Both the position numbers and the translations under genes were made by a program. The notes under the pieces are model-generated. The model ran no database searches. It had not been told where the DNA came from and saw only the letters and a list, made by a program, of their open reading frames with translations. From positions 1 through 26,796 of the forward strand of contig PWNO01000233.1 of the NCBI GenBank assembly GCA_003557765.1: DNA of 26,796 bases, read 5' to 3'. Origin of the DNA: Bacteroidales bacterium. GTDB taxonomy: Bacteria > Bacteroidota > Bacteroidia > Bacteroidales > UBA7960. Below are positions 16,694 through 23,332 of this stretch, piece after piece. Every line of letters begins with the position of its first letter. Position 1 is the stretch's first letter.

Positions 16694-18130
16694 TTAATCA
16701 CGTAAAGTAATGGGGTTTCCTATGTAGAAGTCCAGAATTTGCACCCTGAACACGTATTCATACTTGGCTTGCAGCAGCTCTGACTGGGCTGTGGTGAGCC
16801 GGTTTTTCGCATCATTGTACTCCAGGGTGTTGACCATGCCCACATTGAAGCGCTGTTCGGTATACCGGAAGGACTCTTCAAGGGCCTCCACGTTTTTTTC
16901 GCTCGCCTTGTAGCGTTGGAGGGCGGCATGCGCATCCTGGTGCGCCTGTTCAATGGTTTTATATAGCTCGTCACGCACGATCTGCCTTTGCAGGCGCGCA
17001 TTTTCCAGTGATATTTTCGTCTGGCTGATGTTGCTGCGCACCTGGAAATTATTGAAAATAGGGATTTGCAGGTTCAGCCCGATGCTGCGGTTGAGGTTTT
17101 CATCAATCTGGTCCATGAAGGGAATCACCTGGGTCTTATAGTCGAAGGCAGGTGCAAACACCGCTTCGCCGGATGCCGTCTTTCCGATCTGCTGTGGGTC
17201 GGTTTCGATCATCTCGGCGATCTCCAGGCGTGCCTCAGAATAACCGGTGCCCACGCTGCCGCTAAGGGACAGGGATGGGTGCCTTCCGCCCTTGGCGATT
17301 TCCAGGCCTTTTTCAGCGCTGGCCACCTGCATGTCAGCTGACCGAATGTCCGGTTGAATCCGTACGGCCGTGTCATAAAGCTGTAAAGGGGAAAAGTCGA
17401 CCGTTTCGCTTGGTGTGATATCAATGTCGGGCACTTCAATGGCAAATTCGATGTCTTCGCGCAAATCAAGGAGTTGCATCAGGTCCAGATAAGCCAGGCG
17501 CAATCGGTTTTCGGCATCAACCAGTTGCAGCTCTTCCGAGGCCATCTGTGCTTCGATGTTAAGCAGGCTGCCCCGTGCCAGGGTGCCGGCATTTACCAGC
17601 CTGGCAGTACGTTCAACCTGTTGCCGGGTGATTTCCAGCTGGTTGGCAGCCACCTCCGTCAGTTCCTTGTTAAAAAGAATCTGCAGATAAGCAGAGGCCA
17701 CGGCCAGGGAGATGTCATTTTCCATGGCATCCACATCGAAGCGCCTGGCTTCAAGGCTGTAGCGATCCTGTTCAATCATGTTCCGTATCCGGAAACCATT
17801 AAATAGGGTCACCCCGCTGCTTATGCTGAAGTTGTTGGTTTGCACCCGTTCGGTAATAAACTCATTGGTGATCGGGTCAAGCGACCGCCCCCAGTTGTAC
17901 CTGTGGGTGGCGTTTGCGTTTAGAGACGGGTAGCGGTTGGCCCGGCTCTGGCGAAGGTTTTCTTCGGCCACGTTGACGCCAAGTCGCTGCTGCTGTATAC
18001 GCAGGTTGTTCTCTTTGGCGTGAATGACGCAGTCTTCCAGTGTCCAGACCTCAGCCTGCTGCGCTGTCAACGCCAGGGGCAGCAAGAGGGTCAAGAGGAC
18101 ATTGAGGATCAGGGTGTTGGATCTTTTCAT
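16694..18130 (-). CDS. TolC family outer membrane efflux protein
   Basis: From ATG 18130 the product is 478 residues with a signal peptide (MKRSNTLILNVLLTLLLPLA, cleavage near LTAQ). An upstream ATG at 18163 would add 11 residues before the basic n-region and is less likely. The mature part shows the two OEP repeats: VWTLEDCVIHAKENNLRIQQ at the start and helices such as LEEIEAQ-like segments in the middle (GTLARGSLLNIEAQMASEEL), then RFNVGMVNTLEYNDAKNRLT near the C-terminus, which mirrors the first repeat. It should form a trimeric outer membrane channel-tunnel. It is followed by the adaptor gene. Its leader has a 22-bp tandem repeat and TTTnGACn-like units. Confidence 0.92.
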   Translation of the reverse strand: MKRSNTLILNVLLTLLLPLALTAQQAEVWTLEDCVIHAKENNLRIQQQRLGVNVAEENLRQSRANRYPSLNANATHRYNWGRSLDPITNEFITERVQTNNFSISSGVTLFNGFRIRNMIEQDRYSLEARRFDVDAMENDISLAVASAYLQILFNKELTEVAANQLEITRQQVERTARLVNAGTLARGSLLNIEAQMASEELQLVDAENRLRLAYLDLMQLLDLREDIEFAIEVPDIDITPSETVDFSPLQLYDTAVRIQPDIRSADMQVASAEKGLEIAKGGRHPSLSLSGSVGTGYSEARLEIAEMIETDPQQIGKTASGEAVFAPAFDYKTQVIPFMDQIDENLNRSIGLNLQIPIFNNFQVRSNISQTKISLENARLQRQIVRDELYKTIEQAHQDAHAALQRYKASEKNVEALEESFRYTEQRFNVGMVNTLEYNDAKNRLTTAQSELLQAKYEYVFRVQILDFYIGNPITLRD

Positions 18131-18142
18131 AGGTGTATAATG

Positions 18143-18186
18143 TCGAAAGGTCTTAATGGCCAAAAGTAAAGGTCTTAAGGGCCAAA
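18143..18186 (-). repeat. 22-bp direct tandem repeat in the tolC leader
   Basis: On the minus strand two adjacent 22-nt units, both of the form TTTGGCC(C/A)TTAAGACCTTT plus three variable bases, match at 18 of 22 positions and end 12 nt before the tolC ATG at 18130. The second runs into TTTCGACA, related to the octamers found before pfkA and the TIGR01777 gene. It lies in the transcript leader and could be an operator or RNA element. Confidence 0.7.
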
Positions 18187-18260
18187 GATCATGGGCACTT
18201 TATTTTGCTCTTTTAATGTGAAATAGCAACATGGACGGGGTGCGCTAACACAACAAAACA

Positions 18261-18268
18261 CAAAAGTA
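18261..18268 (-). promoter_or_regulatory. Candidate -7 box for the tolC operon
   Basis: CAAAAGTA on the plus strand reads TACTTTTG on the minus strand, an exact fit to the Bacteroidota -7 consensus TAnnTTTG. It would give a leader of about 125 nt that includes the tandem 22-bp repeat. I see no clear -33 TTG at the expected spacing. The plus strand of the same spacer has TATCTTTA at 18322-18329, a weaker box for the TIGR01777 gene. Confidence 0.35.
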
Positions 18269-18407
18269 ACAAAGAATTGCCGATTCCTGATTAAGTGAAC
18301 CATAAATTCATCTCTTTTGTTTATCTTTAGTGGACATACAAGGTTCACATAGACAAACCGGCAACTGGCTTCGACTTTATCCGCAGCGCGATTGTCGCTT
18401 CAGGGCT

Positions 18408-18447
18408 ATTTGACCTTTAGACATTTAGACCTTTTGACCTTTAGACT
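18408..18447 (+). repeat. Five tandem TTTnGACn octamers before the TIGR01777 gene
   Basis: Five consecutive 8-nt units ATTTGACC, TTTAGACA, TTTAGACC, TTTTGACC, TTTAGACT fill 18408-18447, followed by a T-run and ATG 18456. The period is exact with no indels. The same type of unit occurs before pfkA and the last gene, and on the minus strand before tolC. It is the largest array in the window. Confidence 0.8.
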
Positions 18448-18455
18448 TTTTTCCC

Positions 18456-19313
18456 ATGAAAATTGCAATTAGTGGCACTACAGGGTTTTTGGGCGGCAAG
18501 GCCGCCAGTTTATTTCAATTGCAGGGTCATGATGTGATGCCCCTTACACGGATGCATTTTCGCAAAGACGCGGCCGTGCTTGCAGACCTGTTACACGACG
18601 TAGATGTGATTATTCATTTGGCAGGAGCTCCGATCATCAAGCGCTGGACAAAAAAGCACATGCGCAACGTTTACGAAAGCAGGATCCTGACCACCAGGAA
18701 GCTAACCGACGCCATGCATCTGATGGCCATCCCGCCGCACACCTTGATCTCGGCATCAGCCGTGGGAATATACCCTGAAACGGGGGTCCATGATGAGCGC
18801 AGCAAGGCGGTGGCCGACAATTTCCTGGGCAAGGTGTGCCACGACTGGGAAGAGGCCGCGTCAATGGTTCCTTCTGGCTGCCGGTCAGTATTGCTGCGTT
18901 TTGGCGTCGTGCTGGGAAGGGACGGAGGTGCGCTGAAGCAGATGGCGCCTCCTTTTAAGCTGGGCTTGGGTGGACGTATCGGCAACGGCCGGCAGATGAT
19001 GCCCTGGGTCCATGTGGAAGACGCCCTGGCGGCGATCCGGTTTGCAAGTATAAACAAACAGCTTAAAGGTCCGGTGAACGTTTGTGCACCGGAAGCCGTC
19101 GACAACAGCCGTTTCACCAAAACACTCGCTAAAAGCCTGAATCGCCCGGCGATATTCCCGATTCCGGCCTTCATGCTCCGGCTGGTCTTTGGCAAAGGTG
19201 CCATTGTGCTTACCAGGGGACAGCGGGTCACCCCGGCACGACTACAGGAAAACAGTTTCACCTTTCGTTATCCCACACTCGAGGATGCCCTTGGAGAAAT
19301 CTATGCTGGCTGA
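18456..19313 (+). CDS. TIGR01777 family epimerase/SDR-type protein (YfcH-like)
   Basis: The 285-residue product is an extended-SDR protein with an N-terminal NAD(P)-binding glycine motif GTTGFLGG (7-14), HLAGAPI (54-60), SASAVGIYPE (99-108) containing the catalytic-type Tyr region, and a C-terminal DUF1731-like end (GQRVTPARLQENSFTFRYPT). Members of the YfcH/TIGR01777 family bind NADP(H), but their reaction is not established; in E. coli YfcH is linked to cell division by genetic data only. Length fits the family (about 295). ATG 18456 is followed immediately by the first strand MKIAISG. It is divergent from tolC and preceded by five octamer repeats. Confidence 0.9.
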   Translation: MKIAISGTTGFLGGKAASLFQLQGHDVMPLTRMHFRKDAAVLADLLHDVDVIIHLAGAPIIKRWTKKHMRNVYESRILTTRKLTDAMHLMAIPPHTLISASAVGIYPETGVHDERSKAVADNFLGKVCHDWEEAASMVPSGCRSVLLRFGVVLGRDGGALKQMAPPFKLGLGGRIGNGRQMMPWVHVEDALAAIRFASINKQLKGPVNVCAPEAVDNSRFTKTLAKSLNRPAIFPIPAFMLRLVFGKGAIVLTRGQRVTPARLQENSFTFRYPTLEDALGEIYAG

Positions 19314-19363
19314 TGCGATGATGGCAGGCGGCAACTGATGCGACTAATACAGGAGGCGGCAAC
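19311..19363 (+). repeat. Imperfect direct repeat of 25-28 bp after the TIGR01777 gene
   Basis: TGATGCGA (19311-19318) ... AGGCGGCAAC (19326-19335) is repeated as TGATGCGA (19336-19343) ... AGGCGGCAAC (19354-19363). A third TGATGCGA is at 19386-19393, with offsets of 25 and 50 bp. The first copy includes the stop codon of the gene ahead. It appears to be a degenerate tandem duplication. Confidence 0.55.
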
Positions 19364-19780
19364 AGGCTGATCTTGCATCCTTCTGTGATGCGATCCAGCT
19401 ATGCTTCAACTTTAATGCAGAAAAAGTCCGCATTTTTTAATATCTTTACAGTCTTGTTTTCATGGTTGCAGAGGGAAAACCAACATACATCACTGTTGCG
19501 GTTTTCCCTTTTTTTTCGCCCCCGGTTCTCCGGCTCTCTCCTGTTGGCTGCCAGCAGCTGGATGGTTGAAAGACGGAGCCAAAGGGGCTTTCGTGGTGCG
19601 TCCATGCTGCTGTGGCGGTTAATTCGCTGGTTTTTTTTCTGTGTACCAAGGAGCACCCGATACCTCCTTAACTGCCATGAGGTTCTTTTTTGCAGAGATG
19701 AGTAGAAGGCCAGAGCCTGGCCCGGCTAACACAGCATTGGTATGAGGCAGGATCATTTATCAACATAAAAGACAGGTTTT
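19314..19780. other. 467-bp spacer before radA
   Basis: This gap holds the direct repeats (19311-19393), a TATCTTTA box at 19441-19448 resembling a -7 element, and a strong hairpin with a T-run at 19472-19516. A plus-strand open frame at 19373-19705 has poor composition and runs across the terminator, so I do not accept it as a gene. No radA promoter is obvious beyond these. Confidence 0.55.
19472..19516 (+). terminator. Strong intrinsic terminator (possible end of a small RNA)
   Basis: A perfect 10-bp stem AGGGAAAACC (19472-19481) / GGTTTTCCCT (19500-19509) is followed by T19510-19516 in a run of eight pyrimidine Ts including the stem end. An AACA/TGTT pair extends the stem inward. It lies 158 nt after the TIGR01777 stop. 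A -7-like TATCTTTA at 19441-19448 just upstream means the transcript could instead be a very short RNA of about 60 nt. Confidence 0.8.
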
Positions 19781-21151
19781 ATGACTAGGGTAAAGACTGC
19801 ATTTTTCTGCAACAACTGTGGCGCTCAGTCGCCTAAGTGGATGGGGCGTTGCACCTCTTGTGGTGAGTGGAACACTTATGTGGAAGAGGTGTTACAGAAG
19901 GAGGCAAAGGGCAACCGTGCCTTATCGGGCGCTTTATCACAAAGGGGCACATCGCGCCCCACCTTGATCCACGAGGTAAAAAGCGACACGGTCACACGCA
20001 GCTCATCGGGCAACGGGGAACTTGACCGGGTTCTGGGCGGAGGCATCGTGCCCGGCGCCCTGATGCTGATCGGCGGGGAGCCCGGCATCGGCAAGTCCAC
20101 GCTCATGCTGCAAGTGGCCATGCAGATGAAGAACAAGAAGGTGCTGTATATCTCCGGCGAAGAAAGCGAAATGCAGCTGAGCATGCGGGCGCGGCGCCTT
20201 GGACACGAGCACCCGGCCTGTTATGTGCTTACCGCCACAGACACCGGCAGCATCTTCACCCATGTGGACACCCTCAAGCCAGACATCATCGTGGTCGACT
20301 CCATCCAGACGCTGACCTCGCCACAGCTTGATTCGGCTGCCGGCAGCATCTCCCAGATCCGGGAATGTGCCGCTGAATTTCATCGCCACGCCAAGGAGTC
20401 TGGAACCCCGGTCTTTCTTATTGGGCACATTACCAAGGAGGGTGCGCTTGCCGGCCCCAAGCTGCTGGAGCACATGGTAGACACCGTCCTGCAGTTTGAA
20501 GGCGACCATAACCACATGTACCGCATCCTGAGGGCCGCCAAAAATCGCTTTGGCAGCACAAGCGAATTGGGCATTTATGAGATGTACGAAAAAGGTCTGC
20601 GCGAAGTGAGCAACCCTTCCGAACTGTTGCTTTCGCAGCGCGAAGACTCCGTGAGCGGGGTGACCGTCTCTGCCACCATCGAAGGCATGCGCCCCATGCT
20701 GATCGAAACGCAAGCCCTTGTCAGCTCCGCGGCATATGGCACACCACAACGCTCCGCCACCGGCTTCGACCTCCGGAGGATGAACATGTTGCTGGCCGTG
20801 CTGGAAAAGCGATGCGGCTTCCGCATCGCTGCCAAGGACGTCTTCCTGAACGTCACCGGAGGACTTAAAGTTGATGACCCAGCCATTGACCTGGGGGTGA
20901 TCTGTGCCGTGCTCTCTTCGAATGAAGACATCGCCATAAGTGAGAAATGCTGCTTTTCTGCAGAGGTAGGGCTTACTGGTGAGATCAGGCCGGTAACACG
21001 GATCGGACAGCGCATCTCAGAGGCCAGCAAACTTGGTTTCGAGCAGGTCTTCATCTCAAAACACAACATGAAGAGCGTCCCGGAACACAACGACATCCAC
21101 ATTCTCCCGGTAACACGCATCGACCAGGTCTTCACCCACCTTTTTGGTTAA
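19781..21151 (+). CDS. radA: DNA repair protein RadA
   Basis: The 456-residue product is the RecA-like, ATP-driven branch-migration helicase used in recombinational repair. It has an N-terminal zinc finger C10, C13, C24, C27 (CNNCGAQSPKW, GRCTSCGEW), Walker A GEPGIGKS (99-106), Walker B region IIVVDSIQTL, the RadA-specific KNRFG motif (254-258) and a C-terminal Lon-like domain (VFLNVTGGLKVDDPAIDLGV). Length is the standard for the family (about 455-460). ATG 19781 places the zinc finger at residue 10, as expected. It is preceded by a 467-bp gap containing a terminator, so it probably has its own promoter. Confidence 0.97.
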   Translation: MTRVKTAFFCNNCGAQSPKWMGRCTSCGEWNTYVEEVLQKEAKGNRALSGALSQRGTSRPTLIHEVKSDTVTRSSSGNGELDRVLGGGIVPGALMLIGGEPGIGKSTLMLQVAMQMKNKKVLYISGEESEMQLSMRARRLGHEHPACYVLTATDTGSIFTHVDTLKPDIIVVDSIQTLTSPQLDSAAGSISQIRECAAEFHRHAKESGTPVFLIGHITKEGALAGPKLLEHMVDTVLQFEGDHNHMYRILRAAKNRFGSTSELGIYEMYEKGLREVSNPSELLLSQREDSVSGVTVSATIEGMRPMLIETQALVSSAAYGTPQRSATGFDLRRMNMLLAVLEKRCGFRIAAKDVFLNVTGGLKVDDPAIDLGVICAVLSSNEDIAISEKCCFSAEVGLTGEIRPVTRIGQRISEASKLGFEQVFISKHNMKSVPEHNDIHILPVTRIDQVFTHLFG

Positions 21152-21207
21152 CCCCCCCCTGCGCGCAAATGGCAGAAGCCCCCGCGGCTGTGGCAGTATT
21201 TCCCCAA

Positions 21208-21228
21208 CCTGTGGCTGGCCGCCACAGG
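21208..21228 (+). terminator. Hairpin after radA, terminator-like without a strong T-run
   Basis: CCTGTGGC (21208-21215) and GCCACAGG (21221-21228) form a perfect 8-bp stem with a TGGCC loop, 57 nt after the radA stop. The following sequence has only short T-runs, so termination strength is uncertain. Confidence 0.4.
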
Positions 21229-21262
21229 TATTTCGGGCTTTCCTCATCCGGAAAGGCAATCG

Positions 21263-21335
21263 TTTGTGCCATAAAAGGCTGACTAACAGTGCAAAAACGA
21301 CAGCAGTGCCTGTTACAGGTGCTTTGTGGCACAAA
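21263..21335. promoter_or_regulatory. Pair of TTTGTGnCAyAAA inverted repeats upstream of the PfpI gene
   Basis: TTTGTGGCACAAA (21323-21335) is a perfect 6-1-6 inverted repeat. A near copy, TTTGTGCCATAAA (21263-21275), lies exactly 60 bp upstream. Both are within 120 bp of the PfpI start at 21379. A spaced form TTTGTG-TT-CACAAA is found upstream of the lipoprotein gene at 25640-25653. They could be operators of a common regulator. Confidence 0.4.
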
Positions 21336-21378
21336 TTTTTACCTTTTTGCAGGGTACAAACCCTAAATATTTAAGCTT

Positions 21379-22023
21379 ATGAGACACACAATGAAATTGA
21401 TCCCCGTATTGGGATTGTTGTTCCTTTTTGCCGCCTGTCAACCCGAGGTCCATCATGAGGCCGATGTGGTTGACCCGGTGCATGTTGCAGTACTTACAGG
21501 CGAAGGCTTCCACGATGGTGAGGCCTTTATGCCCATTGGCTACCTGGTAAACCGCGGTGCAATTGTGACCGTCATCGGGCCTGAGACAGGATTGGTAACC
21601 GCATACAATAGTGACTTCACCATTCAGATCGAAAAGACCGTGGATGAAGTGGCTGTTGACGACTTTGACGCCCTGATCCTCCCTGGAGGGCAAGCACCAT
21701 CAGCTTTGCGTGAACACGAGTCGGTAGTGAATTTTGCCCGTGACTTTTTTGATTCAGGCAAAACGGTGGCGGCCATCTGCCACGGACCACAGGTGCTGAT
21801 CACTGCTGGCGTGATGGACGGATTGAATGCCACGGGTTTTGGGGGCATCAGGGAAGAAATGGAAGAAGCCGGTGTGAACTTTCAGGATGAATCTGTGGTG
21901 ATCCACGACAACCTGATCACCTCACGCACCCCCCCGGACCTGTATGATTTCTCGCTGGCTATTGAACAGGCCATTATGTTGGAACCCACGATTGAGGATA
22001 TTCCGCCGCAACCAGGCATTTAA
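21379..22023 (+). CDS. DJ-1/PfpI family lipoprotein
   Basis: The 214-residue product begins with a lipoprotein signal (h-region LIPVLGLLFLF, lipobox FAAC, Cys20). The mature part is a single DJ-1/PfpI domain: strand VHVAVLTGEGFHDGEA with conserved Glu42, ALILPGGQAP at 98-107, and the nucleophile elbow AAICHGPQVL with Cys124 and His125. This family includes stress chaperones, glyoxalases and deglycase-like proteins; the Glu/Cys pair is intact so activity is plausible, but the substrate is unknown. Most DJ-1/PfpI proteins are cytoplasmic, so export as a lipoprotein is unusual. ATG 21379 and a second ATG 12 nt later are both possible. A structured region follows the stop. Confidence 0.9.
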   Translation: MRHTMKLIPVLGLLFLFAACQPEVHHEADVVDPVHVAVLTGEGFHDGEAFMPIGYLVNRGAIVTVIGPETGLVTAYNSDFTIQIEKTVDEVAVDDFDALILPGGQAPSALREHESVVNFARDFFDSGKTVAAICHGPQVLITAGVMDGLNATGFGGIREEMEEAGVNFQDESVVIHDNLITSRTPPDLYDFSLAIEQAIMLEPTIEDIPPQPGI

Positions 22024-22033
22024 CGTGTACGAT

Positions 22034-22085
22034 CACTCCCGGTCGTGTCAAGCTTGCCGCAACAGGCAGCGTGCAGCCGGGAGTG
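22034..22085 (+). terminator. Long stem-loop after the PfpI gene
   Basis: CACTCCCGG (22034-22042) pairs perfectly with CCGGGAGTG (22077-22085); inside, TGCC/GGCA pairs form a smaller hairpin. It starts 11 nt after the stop. The downstream sequence GTTTCATC is a weak T-run, so it may be a terminator or an RNA-stabilising structure before the baeRF gene. Confidence 0.45.
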
Positions 22086-22186
22086 GTTTCATCTTGCAAG
22101 CCCGCTGTTGAATTCTTTTTGATGACACCCTGCTGTTTTGGTGTTTGGAGGCCGCGCAGGAGTCATCGGTTAAACCGGATATTGAC

Positions 22187-23332
22187 ATGCCATTAATGAC
22201 GAGAAAAATTTTTCATGAACTTGCTGAGGTAAGACAACATCCTTGTGTTTCCATTTATATCCCCACTGAGCGCGTGGGTGAAAACAAAAAAGCCTGGATC
22301 CGCTTCAAGAACCAGGTGCAGGAGATCAGAAACGAATTGCATGACCGGGGCATGCAGGGTCAAAAAGTCCTTGAGTTTACGCAACCGTTGGATATGCTTC
22401 TTGATGATTCAGAAGTATGGCGACACATGTCCGACGGTTTAGCCGTGTTTCTAAGTCCGGGAAAGTTTGCCTATTCTACCTTTCCTGTTCGCTTTAAGGA
22501 TTACGCAGAGGTCAACGCCCACTTTTACCTGCTTCCGCTGATGCCTGTCTTCAATGGTGACGGTCGCTTTTTCATCCTGGCGCTCAGCCTTAACCAGGTG
22601 CGGCTGCTGGAGGGCACCCGCGACCACGTGATTGAGATCCCTGTGGATGACCTGGTTCCGCAGACCATGGAAGAAACCGTGGGTGCAGACTACGAACAAA
22701 AGTCTTTGCAATACCGGACGGGCCAGACCGGTGGTGATCAGGGCCTTTATCACGGACAGGGGCGTGGCAAAGACTTCAAAAAAGAAGAGGTGGCCAAACA
22801 CCTTCGCGAGGTGGACAGGAACCTGGCTGAGTTGCTCCAGGGCCATGACGCGCCACTCGTGGTGGCCAGCGTGGACTATGTGTTTGCGATTTACCGTGAA
22901 GCATGTTCTTACAGCCGCCTTTTTAAGAAGCATATTTCTGGCAACCCTGACGAGATGCACATGCAAGAGTTGCACCAGAAGGTATGGCCGCTGCTGGAAG
23001 ATTATTTCATGAAGCATCGCCGCGATACGCTCAGGCAATACGACTTTCTGGCGAGCAAGGATCGTGCGACCTCCATCCTGGCCGACATCGTTTTTGCCGC
23101 AGACGAAGGCCGCGTGGACACCCTCTTCGTACAAAAAGACCACCGCGCTTATGGGCTTGTAGACAAGGAAAGCCACAGTGTGCAGCTTCAGGAGGAAAAG
23201 ACGAAGGAAAACCATTGCTTGCTCGACCGGGCAGCAAAAGCCACCTTCATGCAGGGAGGCCGGGTGTACCTGCTTGACAGGGAGGAGATGCCTGAAAAAG
23301 AAGCGTTGGCCACGGCTACCTTGCGGTATTAA
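22187..23332 (+). CDS. baeRF-type protein (bacterial archaeo-eukaryotic release factor-like, family 3/7 type)
   Basis: From ATG 22187 the product is 381 residues; a TTG at 22145 would add 14 residues with no support. The N-terminus PCVSIYIPTE and the central YHGQGRGKDFKKEEVAKHLR ... VDRNLAELL followed by PLVVASVDYVFAIYREAC fit the baeRF families, bacterial relatives of the archaeal/eukaryotic aRF1/eRF1 release factor core. Family assignment from sequence memory only; the 3 versus 7 subtype is not certain. The function of baeRF proteins is unknown; links to ribosome rescue or conflict systems are proposals from comparative genomics. The last 4 bp overlap the stop of the response regulator on the other strand. 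It is preceded by a structured spacer. Confidence 0.75.
   Translation: MPLMTRKIFHELAEVRQHPCVSIYIPTERVGENKKAWIRFKNQVQEIRNELHDRGMQGQKVLEFTQPLDMLLDDSEVWRHMSDGLAVFLSPGKFAYSTFPVRFKDYAEVNAHFYLLPLMPVFNGDGRFFILALSLNQVRLLEGTRDHVIEIPVDDLVPQTMEETVGADYEQKSLQYRTGQTGGDQGLYHGQGRGKDFKKEEVAKHLREVDRNLAELLQGHDAPLVVASVDYVFAIYREACSYSRLFKKHISGNPDEMHMQELHQKVWPLLEDYFMKHRRDTLRQYDFLASKDRATSILADIVFAADEGRVDTLFVQKDHRAYGLVDKESHSVQLQEEKTKENHCLLDRAAKATFMQGGRVYLLDREEMPEKEALATATLRY

Noticed and set aside
19373..19705. Open frame of 110 codons on the plus strand before radA
   Set aside because: Composition is not protein-like (W/R/S/F-rich) and it crosses a strong intrinsic terminator.
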